Below, piece after piece: positions 12,027 to 19,538 of a stretch of DNA of 64,000 nucleotides. Under the pieces are notes generated by a model that saw nothing but the letters and a program-made list of their open reading frames with translations, was not told the origin of the DNA and ran no database searches. A program made the position numbers and the translations under genes. The DNA lies in NCBI GenBank assembly GCA_021773835.1, contig JAJFJQ010000073.1, forward strand, positions 62,001 to 126,000, written 5' to 3'. The number at the start of each line of letters is the position of its first letter. Within the stretch, counting starts at the first letter, position 1. The stretch comes from Gammaproteobacteria bacterium (GTDB lineage Bacteria > Pseudomonadota > Gammaproteobacteria > Ga0077536).

Positions 12027-12091
12027 ACGCCAAGCGAATAAAGCACTAGTGATTCATTCGGATGAACATGGGGCTTTTAAGAGGCTAACAA

Positions 12092-12856
12092 TTGAGTAGA
12101 AATCATTTTGATCTAACAGGAAAGGTCGCGGTCGTTGGCGGTGCTAGCCGAGGTATCGGCGAATCGATCGCCAAGATCCTCGGGCAGTACGGCGCGCATG
12201 TGATCTGTACCAGTCGCCGTATCGATGGGTGTCGGGCTGTCGCCGAGCAAATTGCTCAAGCTGGTGGTAGTGCGGAAGCGCGCGAATGCCATATGGGTAG
12301 AGTCGAGCAAATCGAGTTACTGTTTCAGTACGTTGATGGGGCGCACGGTCGTGTTGATGTGTTGGTCAATAATGCCGCGTCCAATCCATATTACGGCCAC
12401 ATTCTCGACACGCCAGTCGCGGCGTTCGAAAAAACGCTCGAAGTGAACATGCGTGGTTACTTCTATATGTGCGTCGAAGCCGGTAAGCGGATGCGCGATC
12501 AGCAAAGCGGGAGCATCATCAATGTTGCATCCGTCAACGGGATCACGCCAGGAGATAAGCAAGCCGTGTACTCCATGACAAAGGCAGCGGTGATCAACAT
12601 GTCACGCGCGTTCGCCAATGAGTGTGGTCGCTTTAATATGCGCATTAATACGCTTGTCCCGGGGTTGACGAAAACAAAATTCGCACAAGCATTGCACGAT
12701 GATGTCGAGTTCCATGAACCGGCAATGATGCGTACGCCGTTAAAACGATCCGCAGATCCCGACGAGCTGGCAGCGGCGGCGCTGTATCTGGCGTCCGATG
12801 CATCGTCCTATACGACTGGTAGCACAATCACCGTCGATGGCGGGTTCACGGCGTAA
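12092..12856 (+). CDS. Short-chain dehydrogenase/reductase
   Basis: The 254-residue classical SDR probably oxidises or reduces a hydroxyacyl or alcohol substrate with NAD(P). The cofactor motif is GGASRGIG, with Gly in place of the usual Thr. It is followed by NNAAS, the catalytic Ser in INVASVNG and YSMTK. The C terminus ends in TVDGGFTA. The start is TTG preceded by AGAGG. It is followed immediately by a second SDR, an acyl-CoA dehydrogenase and an acyl-CoA synthetase, which suggests a role in acyl-chain catabolism. The substrate cannot be read. Confidence 0.9.
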   Translation: MSRNHFDLTGKVAVVGGASRGIGESIAKILGQYGAHVICTSRRIDGCRAVAEQIAQAGGSAEARECHMGRVEQIELLFQYVDGAHGRVDVLVNNAASNPYYGHILDTPVAAFEKTLEVNMRGYFYMCVEAGKRMRDQQSGSIINVASVNGITPGDKQAVYSMTKAAVINMSRAFANECGRFNMRINTLVPGLTKTKFAQALHDDVEFHEPAMMRTPLKRSADPDELAAAALYLASDASSYTTGSTITVDGGFTA

Positions 12857-12873
12857 TGCCAACAGGGGAGGGC

Positions 12874-13623
12874 ATGAAAGATAAGGTCGTCATGATCACC
12901 GGTGCCGCCAACGGTATCGGATTGGAGTGCGCAAAATTGTTATCCCAACGCGGCGCGCGTTTGATGCTGTCTGACATCGATGGAAGCGCGGGTCAGCGCG
13001 CCGTCGCCGATCTTACGGCGAACGGCTGTGACGCGACATTTTTTGCTTGTGATGTGACAAATGGTCAGGCCGTCGAGGCTCTAGTCGAAGCGACGCTTGC
13101 TGAATTCGGGCAACTAGATTGCGCAGTGAATAATGCTGGGGTCGAGCATCCGCATATGAAATTGGCCGAACACGATGACGACGAATTTGATCGTGCCATC
13201 GCGATCAACTTGAAAGGCGTGTATTTATGCATGAAATTCGAACTAAGAGCGATGCTGAAACAGGGACACGGCGCGATCGTTAACCTCGCATCACTCGCCG
13301 GTCTCGGCGGTGCGCCTGGTTTAGGCGGCTATGTTGCGAGCAAACATGGGGTCGTCGGTCTTACACGAACCGCCGCGCTAGAATACGCCAAGCGAGGTAT
13401 CCGGGTTAACGCCGTGTGCCCGAGTTTTACCAACACCGACATGGTAAAGCGGATGATTAGTACCGACCCAAAGTTGGAAAGGATTTTGAACGATGCGAGC
13501 CCAATGAAGCGGATGGGCGAACCAAGTGAGATTGCAAACGCCGTTGCCTACCTTTGCTCCGATGAGGCGTCCTTCACCAACGGCCAAGCCCTGGCATTGG
13601 ACGGCGGCATAACAGCCTGGTAG
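12874..13623 (+). CDS. Short-chain dehydrogenase/reductase
   Basis: This is a second classical SDR (249 residues from this start). It carries TGAANGIG at 9-16, NNAG, the catalytic Ser in NLASLAG and YVASK. The C terminus has LALDGG. I prefer the ATG at 12874 (MKDKVVMITG), with AGGGGAG just upstream, over an ATG at 12856 that overlaps the previous stop (TAATG). Either way the two SDR genes are tightly linked and probably cotranscribed. Confidence 0.9.
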   Translation: MKDKVVMITGAANGIGLECAKLLSQRGARLMLSDIDGSAGQRAVADLTANGCDATFFACDVTNGQAVEALVEATLAEFGQLDCAVNNAGVEHPHMKLAEHDDDEFDRAIAINLKGVYLCMKFELRAMLKQGHGAIVNLASLAGLGGAPGLGGYVASKHGVVGLTRTAALEYAKRGIRVNAVCPSFTNTDMVKRMISTDPKLERILNDASPMKRMGEPSEIANAVAYLCSDEASFTNGQALALDGGITAW

Positions 13624-13662
13624 CACTAGTACTATCTAACCACTAACCATTATCACCTAGTC

Positions 13663-15462
13663 ATGGATAAGCTCATCAATCGCCGCGACCTCGATTTTCT
13701 ACTTTATGAAGTACTCAATGTAGAAGGCCTGATTGCGCGCGAGCGCTATGCCGATCACGATCGCCAGACCTTTGATGCGGTCATTGACGCAGCGCAGAAA
13801 CTGGCGCTCGAACAATTTGAACCGCATGCCGCGGCGCTGGATGCACAGGAGCCAAGCTACAAAGATGGCAAGGTAACGATGATCCCAGCAGTGAAAGAAG
13901 CACTCGATGCGTTCAGCGAAGCGGGATTTATGGGTGCCGCAATGGATTTCGCCTATGGCGGCATGCAGCTACCTTGGGTCGTTGTGCAAGCGTGCAACGC
14001 CTATTTTAACGCTGCGAATATTTCAACGATGGCGTACCCGTTTATAACGGTGGCGACAACCAATGTGCTTGCCGCATTCGCATCTGATGAGATGAAACAG
14101 AATTTTCTGTTGCCTTTGGTCGAGGGTCGCTTTCTAGGCACGATGGCCTTATCCGAACCGCAGGCCGGCTCGTCATTGTCGGATATCCGCACGAAGGCGA
14201 CGCCTTCCGAAGGCGATCACTATTTGATCACTGGTAATAAGATGTGGATCTCGGCGGCGGAGCACGAACTGTCAGAGAACATTATTCATCTCGTGCTGAC
14301 TAAGATTCCCGGCGGCCCGCCGGGTGTGAAGGGGATCTCCCTGATGCTGGTGCCGAAGTACCGGTTGAACCCTGATGGAAGCCGCGGTGAATTTAATAAC
14401 GTGAGCTGCCTAGGGCTGAATCACAAAATGGGCTACCGCGGGACCGTGAACACGGTGCTCAGCTTTGGCGAAGACGGTGAATGTCATGGCTACCTCATCG
14501 GCAAAGAACATTATGGTCTCTCCTATATGTTCAACATGATGAACGAAGCGCGCGTCGGGGTTGGGCTTGGTGGTGCGGCGCTGGGCTATACCGGTTATCT
14601 GCATTCGCTCGACTACGCGCGTGAACGCCCGCAAGGACGCCACCCGAACGATAAAGATCCCACCAGTCCGCAAGTTCGAATCGTTGAACACGCTGACATC
14701 AAACGACTATTGTTGGCACAAAAAACTGCTGCCGAAGGTGCGCTAGCGCTGGTTTTATATTGCGCCCATCTTCTCGACCTGCAACGCACCGAAACCGATC
14801 CGACAGAATTGACCAGACTCGGATTATTGCTCGATTTATTGACGCCGATTGTCAAATCTTGGCCCGGCGAGTTTTGTCTCGAAGCGAACAAACACGCGAT
14901 CCAGATCTTAGGCGGCGCGGGTTACACCACCGATTACCCGATTGAACGGTTCTATCGGGACAACCGACTGAACCCAATCCATGAAGGCGCCCACGGTATT
15001 CATGGCATCGATCTGCTGGGTCGCAAAGTGACGATGGGCGAGGGCGCGGCATTTAAGGCGTTTATTGTGGAAGTGGAACAAACGATTACACAGGCGCGTT
15101 CGGATAAGGCACTTGAGGCGTATGCAAAACAATTAGCTGGCGCAGTTAAGGCGCTTGATCACACCACCGACACGCTGGTGGATGTTCGCGATGGCGGGGA
15201 CATCAAGCTCTTTCTTGCCAATGCGAGTATTTACCTTGATACCTTCGGGCATATTGTTATCGCATGGATGTGGCTGCAACAGGCGATCGCAGCTAGCCCT
15301 CAGGTGGCGGCCGGGAGCGATACCGAGCGTGGGTTCTATCAGGGCAAGCTACAGGCATGTCAATATTTTTATCGCTATGAATTAAATAAGGTAGCCGAGC
15401 GCTTGTCGTTACTGGCAAGTTCGGATGACACCTGTCTTGCGATGCAAGACGAATGGTTCTGA
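13663..15462 (+). CDS. Acyl-CoA dehydrogenase, long form with C-terminal domain (DmdC/FadE-like)
   Basis: The 599-residue flavoprotein is an acyl-CoA dehydrogenase of the extended class with an extra C-terminal helical domain. Visible are MALSEPQAGSSLSDI, ITGNKMWISAAEH, GYRGTVNTVLSFGE, ILGGAGYTTDYPIERFYRD and the catalytic-Glu region IHEGAHGIHGIDLLGRK. This length class includes FadE-like enzymes and DmdC (methylmercaptopropionyl-CoA dehydrogenase). The CoA ligase gene directly downstream would fit either role. Substrate assignment is inference. Confidence 0.92.
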   Translation: MDKLINRRDLDFLLYEVLNVEGLIARERYADHDRQTFDAVIDAAQKLALEQFEPHAAALDAQEPSYKDGKVTMIPAVKEALDAFSEAGFMGAAMDFAYGGMQLPWVVVQACNAYFNAANISTMAYPFITVATTNVLAAFASDEMKQNFLLPLVEGRFLGTMALSEPQAGSSLSDIRTKATPSEGDHYLITGNKMWISAAEHELSENIIHLVLTKIPGGPPGVKGISLMLVPKYRLNPDGSRGEFNNVSCLGLNHKMGYRGTVNTVLSFGEDGECHGYLIGKEHYGLSYMFNMMNEARVGVGLGGAALGYTGYLHSLDYARERPQGRHPNDKDPTSPQVRIVEHADIKRLLLAQKTAAEGALALVLYCAHLLDLQRTETDPTELTRLGLLLDLLTPIVKSWPGEFCLEANKHAIQILGGAGYTTDYPIERFYRDNRLNPIHEGAHGIHGIDLLGRKVTMGEGAAFKAFIVEVEQTITQARSDKALEAYAKQLAGAVKALDHTTDTLVDVRDGGDIKLFLANASIYLDTFGHIVIAWMWLQQAIAASPQVAAGSDTERGFYQGKLQACQYFYRYELNKVAERLSLLASSDDTCLAMQDEWF

Positions 15463-15572
15463 GGTTTGACGTCGCAATCGAGGCATCGGCTCTCGCTCTT
15501 GGCACATAACATGCCGGCGGCCGTGCGGCTGCGTTTGAGTTCAGTGGTAGACCCCAAGGAGGCAACGAAGCT

Positions 15573-17192
15573 ATGCCGAATATGACCGACTACGATAAGG
15601 AATGCGCGGATTTTAGCTGGGAAGCCCCAGCCAAGTTTAACTTCGCGCGTGACATTATCGACGATTGGGCGTCGCGGGATCCGAGCAATCTCGCACTGTG
15701 GTGGATCGATGATCATGGGACCGAGATCAAGCAAACGTTTGCAGAATTAAGTGAGCGTTCGCGGCGCTTATGCAACGTCTTAACCGACATTGGGGTGCAG
15801 CGTGGCGATACAGTGATCTGTATGCTTGGTCGCAATATAGAGTGGTGGGAAATTCTCACCGCGTGTATACGCATGGGGGCGGTATGCTCGCCCGGTACAA
15901 CACAGCTTTCGCCAAAAGATATTGGGTATCGAATCGATGCGGCAAACGCAGTGTGCTTCATAACCGATGAAGACAACGCGCCTAAATTAGAGCAGGCCGA
16001 AGCTGCAGAGCGACTCAAGGGTCGCATAATCGTTGGAGCGGAGCGAAATGCTTGGACCGCTTATGATACGGCGATGGCGGACGCGACTAGCGAGTTCGAT
16101 ACCGCAGACACCAATGGTAGTGATGACGCCCTGTGCTACTTCACCTCAGGCACCACTGGTTACCCTAAAATGGCGATTCAACCGCATAGCTATGGATTAG
16201 CGCATCGGATCACGGGTCGTTATTGGCTAGATCTAACGCCGCAAGATCTACACTGGAACATCAGCGACACCGGATGGGCGAAAGCGGCTTGGAGCAGCTA
16301 TTTCGGACCGTGGAACTGTGGCGCGACGCTGTTTGTGCATCACACCGCTGTTTTCGACCCGAATAGATCGCTAGAGCTACTCGGACAATATCCGATCACG
16401 ACCTTGTGCGGCGCCCCGACCATCTACCGTATGTTTGTGCAGCAAGATCTGTCGCAGTATCGATATCCCGCACTTAGGCATTGCGTCGGGGCAGGGGAGC
16501 CGCTCAATCCTGAGGTGATAGAGACGTGGCGGCGCGCGACCGGTCTTACGATCCGTGATGGCTATGGTCAGACGGAATCGGTTTTGCTGTGTGGTAGCTT
16601 CCCCTGCATCGAGCCGCGCTTTGGTTCAATGGGCAAACCTTCCCCGGGTATCGACCTCGCGATCATTGATGATGAAGGTAGGGCCCTAGGTCCCGAGCAA
16701 GAGGGCGACATTGCAGTGCGGGTAAAGCCGCAGTGGCCGCCAGGCTTGTTCAAAGAATACCGTGGTGATGCCGAACGCACCGCGGCCTGCTTTAACGGCG
16801 ACTGGTATTTGACTGGAGACCGTGCAAAAACCGATACAGATGGGTATTTCTGGTTCATGAGCCGTGCCGATGATGTGATCCTGTCGGCAGGATATCGGAT
16901 CGGTCCATTTGAGGTTGAGAGTGCCCTCATCGAGCATCCCGCGGTGGTCGAATCCGCGGTCGTTGCGAGTCCTGATGACACCCGGGGTGCCGTGGTCAAG
17001 GCGTTCGTTGTGCTGGCCCCTGGACACACTCCCAATGATGCGCTGGCGCAGGATATCCAAGACCACGTCAAGAATGTCACCGCGCCTTATAAGTATCCGC
17101 GCAAGGTCGAGTTTGTCGACGCATTGCCAAAAACCGTTAGTGGAAAAATTCGGCGCGTCGAGTTGCGGGATCGCGAGTATGGTTCGGCCTGA
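15573..17192 (+). CDS. AMP-dependent acyl-CoA synthetase (medium-chain/MACS family)
   Basis: The 539-residue ligase activates a carboxylic acid to its CoA thioester through an acyl-AMP. The N terminus resembles medium-chain acyl-CoA synthetases (FNFARDIIDDWASRDP). Core motifs follow: YFTSGTTGYPKMA (P-loop), GYGQTES, WYLTGDRAKTDTDGYFWF, and the C-terminal lysine in LPKTVSGKIRRVELR. AAGGAGG precedes the ATG. With the upstream dehydrogenases it likely forms a short- or medium-chain acid pathway. DmdB-like activity is possible but unproven. Confidence 0.92.
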   Translation: MPNMTDYDKECADFSWEAPAKFNFARDIIDDWASRDPSNLALWWIDDHGTEIKQTFAELSERSRRLCNVLTDIGVQRGDTVICMLGRNIEWWEILTACIRMGAVCSPGTTQLSPKDIGYRIDAANAVCFITDEDNAPKLEQAEAAERLKGRIIVGAERNAWTAYDTAMADATSEFDTADTNGSDDALCYFTSGTTGYPKMAIQPHSYGLAHRITGRYWLDLTPQDLHWNISDTGWAKAAWSSYFGPWNCGATLFVHHTAVFDPNRSLELLGQYPITTLCGAPTIYRMFVQQDLSQYRYPALRHCVGAGEPLNPEVIETWRRATGLTIRDGYGQTESVLLCGSFPCIEPRFGSMGKPSPGIDLAIIDDEGRALGPEQEGDIAVRVKPQWPPGLFKEYRGDAERTAACFNGDWYLTGDRAKTDTDGYFWFMSRADDVILSAGYRIGPFEVESALIEHPAVVESAVVASPDDTRGAVVKAFVVLAPGHTPNDALAQDIQDHVKNVTAPYKYPRKVEFVDALPKTVSGKIRRVELRDREYGSA

Positions 17193-17308
17193 TGATAGAC
17201 GACCGTAGCTGCGACATTTGACCGGCTGATGATGGGATCATGTTGAGTTCGCTTGTGGCCTGTTAGAATAGCGCCAAGCATTACGAAATTATTGTACGGA
17301 GAGCATAC

Positions 17309-17782
17309 ATGTCGGACATCTACGACATCACAATGGAATCTATTACAGGGGAGTCAGTCGAGCTCTCACGTTACCGGGACCAAGCACTATTGGTTGTGAA
17401 TCTCGCTAGCCAGTGAGGCCTAACCTCACAGTACGCAGGTCTGCGTACACTACAAGAAAAGTTCGCCGGTAAGGTGCAGGTGCTGGGGTTTCCGTGTAAT
17501 CAGTTTGGTGCGCAGGAACCTGGGACGAATGCCGAGATTCTTGAATTCGCGACGACTAAGTATGATGCAAACTTCCCATTGTTCTCCAAGATCGAAGTTA
17601 ATGGTGATGGTGCGTGCGAGCTATACAAATTATTAAAGACCGCACAGCCGAACGCCGATGGCAGCGAAGAGATAACTTGGAATTTCACGAAATTCCTGGT
17701 TAGTGGGGAAGGCGACGTATTGCGACGTTACGACCCGAAAACGACACCAGAAGACATCGCGAACGATCTGGCATCGCTATAA
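17309..17782 (+). CDS. Selenocysteine-containing glutathione peroxidase (in-frame UGA)
   Basis: This is a 157-residue glutathione peroxidase-family thiol peroxidase when the TGA at 17414-17416 is read as selenocysteine (residue 36). Context is NLASQ-U-GLTSQYAGL, matching the NVASQUGKT site of mammalian GPx4. The rest of the tetrad is present: Q69 (FGAQEP), W124 and N125 (TWNFTKF). Sequence upstream of the TGA is conserved family sequence with GGAGAG before the ATG, and the frame continues cleanly to 17782. A bacterial SECIS hairpin lies at 17431-17448. A standard gene caller would report only a C-terminal fragment. A Cys-to-stop mutation is the alternative; the SECIS and two further such genes argue against it. 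Confidence 0.93.
17431..17448 (+). promoter_or_regulatory. Bacterial SECIS element in the glutathione peroxidase gene
   Basis: The sequence GTACGCAGGTCTGCGTAC is a perfect inverted repeat. It folds as a 6-bp stem GUACGC/GCGUAC closed by AGGUCU (8 bp if the A-U and G-C loop pairs also close). The central GCAGGTCTGC is identical to the apical part of the E. coli fdhF SECIS, whose GGU loop binds SelB. The loop GG starts 21 nt after the UGA, within the known 16-37 nt window. A second small hairpin, TGAGG-cctaa-CCTCA (17414-17428), includes the UGA itself. Confidence 0.9.
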
Positions 17783-17826
17783 TCGACTAGCCAATTCGCC
17801 TTGCAATTGACGTTGGAGTGTAACCA

Positions 17827-18171
17827 TTGAGTAAAACGATAAATTGGTATTATTTTCGTAAAGGCTGAACGAGCTGTGGCAAAGCCGCCAAGTTTTTGGG
17901 GGCACATGGTATAGAGCCGAAAGAGACGATCCCAGCGTCGCGCAAGTTGGGCCGCGACGACGCTGCCCAATTAGCGGCAAAAGCGAGCAAGCTGATCGTC
18001 GCCAAGGGTAAAAAGGTCACGACATTCGCGACCAAAGGTGGCCCGTCAGAAGAAGCGATTGATGCGATGCTAGGACCTACGGGTAATCTACGCGCGCCGA
18101 CGCTGGTTACGGGTAAAACTGTGATGGTGGGATTCAACGAAGAGCAGTATGAGTCGCTGCTGATTGGTTGA
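17827..18171 (+). CDS. ArsC/Spx-fold selenoprotein with UxxC motif (in-frame UGA)
   Basis: Reading the TGA at 17866-17868 as selenocysteine gives a 114-residue thioredoxin-fold protein of the ArsC/Spx/YffB family. The active site is RKG-U14-TS-C17-GKA, where relatives have Cys-x-x-Cys/Ser. Family features downstream include GAHGIEP, the conserved Arg region NLRAPTL (R89) and VMVGFNEEQYESLL. The start is TTG at 17827, preceded by GGAG. The gene follows the selenoprotein glutathione peroxidase by 44 nt and is probably in the same operon. Arsenate reductase-like selenoproteins are known from marine metagenomes. Whether this one reduces arsenate, a mixed disulfide or a peroxide is unknown. Confidence 0.86.
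17884..17903 (+). promoter_or_regulatory. Candidate bacterial SECIS element in the ArsC-like gene
   Basis: GCCGCCAA (17884-17891) pairs with TTGGGGGC (17896-17903) except for one G-G mismatch, leaving the four-base loop GTTT. The loop begins with G, as bacterial SECIS loops require, and starts 23 nt after the UGA. The structure is less canonical than the element in the upstream gene, so support comes mainly from position and shape. Confidence 0.6.
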
Positions 18172-18220
18172 ACAGATAAATGATGTTGAAACCAGCGGCA
18201 AAAGCGCTGGGTCGGCCCGC

Positions 18221-18505
18221 CTAGACCGGCATCATGCGGTCGTGATTTTCCATATTCCGGTCGATCGTGACCCACGATTGCGCGGTCTCGCAATACACAT
18301 TGCCGGTGTCACCAACGGTTATGACGGTTGCGTGACTTGTGCCCGACAATACTAGTTCGGCTTCATGCAAACCAACCACGACCGAATAGGCTGTTCCGGT
18401 TTGTTTCTGACAGTCGAGGCAATGGCAAACGGCGTGTGCGAAGGGTTCCTCGTCAGAGCTGTATTGGGCGTTCCCGCACATGCAACTACCCTTGATTTTT
18501 GACAT
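18221..18505 (-). CDS. GFA-type (glutathione-dependent formaldehyde-activating fold) zinc protein, short
   Basis: The 94-residue protein begins like a GFA/CENP-V-fold zinc protein: GSCMCGNAQY, then VCHCLDCQKQTGTAY. Most family members run to about 115-140 residues and have a later CxxCG zinc motif. Here the equivalent segment reads YCETAQSWVTI and the frame ends shortly after with TAG. The protein therefore lacks the third zinc-site half and the C-terminal strand. It may be a degraded gene or a minimal variant. It is divergent from the LLM gene at 18681. Confidence 0.7.
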   Translation of the reverse strand: MSKIKGSCMCGNAQYSSDEEPFAHAVCHCLDCQKQTGTAYSVVVGLHEAELVLSGTSHATVITVGDTGNVYCETAQSWVTIDRNMENHDRMMPV

Positions 18506-18531
18506 CGATAGACTCTCCTAACTTAATAGTT

Positions 18532-18598
18532 CACATTATGAATGTGCGATCGGCGACTTGTTAATCGGATGGCATCGCAATTATGATGCCACATTCAT
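18532..18598. promoter_or_regulatory. Nested inverted repeats in the GFA/LLM divergent promoter region
   Basis: CACATT-ATG-AATGTG (18532-18546) is a perfect 6-bp inverted repeat. ATGAATGTG (18538-18546) is repeated inverted as CACATTCAT (18590-18598). Between them TGGCATC (18570-18576) pairs with GATGCCA (18585-18591). The 175-nt region separates two divergent genes and holds no coding frame. Operator sites for a dimeric regulator are the simplest reading; no regulator gene is adjacent. Confidence 0.45.
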
Positions 18599-18680
18599 TT
18601 TGTATAGACGTTCCAGCGCTTGCGATGCCGATCGGCGTTATTAGCTCAAGACCCAAAATCCACTATAAGGAAAACGGCCC

Positions 18681-19517
18681 ATGAAAATCGGCATGAATTA
18701 TCGGAACTGGGGACCTCATGCGACCCGTCAAAACTTAATTGATTGCGCGCGCATTGCGGACGAGTCGACCCTCGATTCCATCTGGGTCAATGACCACATC
18801 GGCTTGCCTAAAGGCGATTGGGACAACGAATACGGGATCTCTAATGAGATGGGTCATATCGTCGATCCTTATGCGATTATGGCATTTCTTGGTGCAGTGA
18901 CTTCACGGATTGAATTCGGATCTGCGGTCATCATTGGCCCGTATCGGCCGCCGCTGCCGACGGCAAAATGGCTGCAGAGCATTCAACTACTCTCAGACGG
19001 TCGTATGCTCTTTGGCGTCGGACCTGGCTATCTTACCGAGGAATTTGTCGCGCTCGGTGTCGCCAAAAGCAAACGCGGTAAATTGACTGACGAACTCCTA
19101 GATTTGTTGCACCAAGCATTCACCCAAGAGACGGTTGAATGCAACGGCCAAGCCCTTATTTTGGCTCCGCGATCCAAACGCCCGCCGTTTTACATAGGCG
19201 GCGGACCAAAAATCGCGATCCCGCGCGCGATCAAGCGTGGCGACGGCTGGATGCCGGTTAGCATTCTGCCAAACGATTTGAAACCGTTAGTAGATGACAT
19301 GAATAAGCAGGCGACGGATGCGGGTAGGGGGCAGCTCGATGTGGTCGCCATGAAAACGCTACCACTCGATGATGTGAATGCCGCGATCGAACTTGCCCAG
19401 GCTTATCGCGATGCCGGAGCGACTCACCTAGTGCATACGCAAGGCTACGACAGCCCGACGCAGTATCAGGAGTTGGTCGACATAGTCTGTCAAGACATTC
19501 GACCCGCCGTACAATAG
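18681..19517 (+). CDS. LLM-class (luciferase-like) F420- or flavin-dependent oxidoreductase
   Basis: The 278-residue TIM-barrel oxidoreductase has typical LLM signatures: ADESTLDSIWVNDHI, FGSAVIIGPYRPPLPTAKWLQSIQLLSDGRMLFGVGPGY and PPFYIGGG. Proteins of this size and pattern are often classed as F420-dependent, but FMN use cannot be excluded by sequence alone. A clear AAGGAAA site precedes the ATG. It is transcribed away from the GFA-type gene and converges on the PQQ dehydrogenase. Confidence 0.85.
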   Translation: MKIGMNYRNWGPHATRQNLIDCARIADESTLDSIWVNDHIGLPKGDWDNEYGISNEMGHIVDPYAIMAFLGAVTSRIEFGSAVIIGPYRPPLPTAKWLQSIQLLSDGRMLFGVGPGYLTEEFVALGVAKSKRGKLTDELLDLLHQAFTQETVECNGQALILAPRSKRPPFYIGGGPKIAIPRAIKRGDGWMPVSILPNDLKPLVDDMNKQATDAGRGQLDVVAMKTLPLDDVNAAIELAQAYRDAGATHLVHTQGYDSPTQYQELVDIVCQDIRPAVQ

Positions 19518-19538
19518 TCGAAAGTGACAGTGGGGGGC

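Noticed and set aside
15497-15513. TTGGCACATAACATGCC as a third sigma54 promoter, upstream of the acyl-CoA synthetase.
   Set aside because: Spacing is right, but the -12 part reads ATGC where TTGC is expected, and the shared upstream element is absent. Too weak to call.
17309-18171. Reading the glutathione peroxidase and ArsC-like genes as pseudogenes with nonsense mutations.
   Set aside because: Both stops are TGA at the exact catalytic Cys position, the flanks are intact, SECIS-like hairpins follow, and a third gene shows the same pattern. Selenocysteine explains all three at once.
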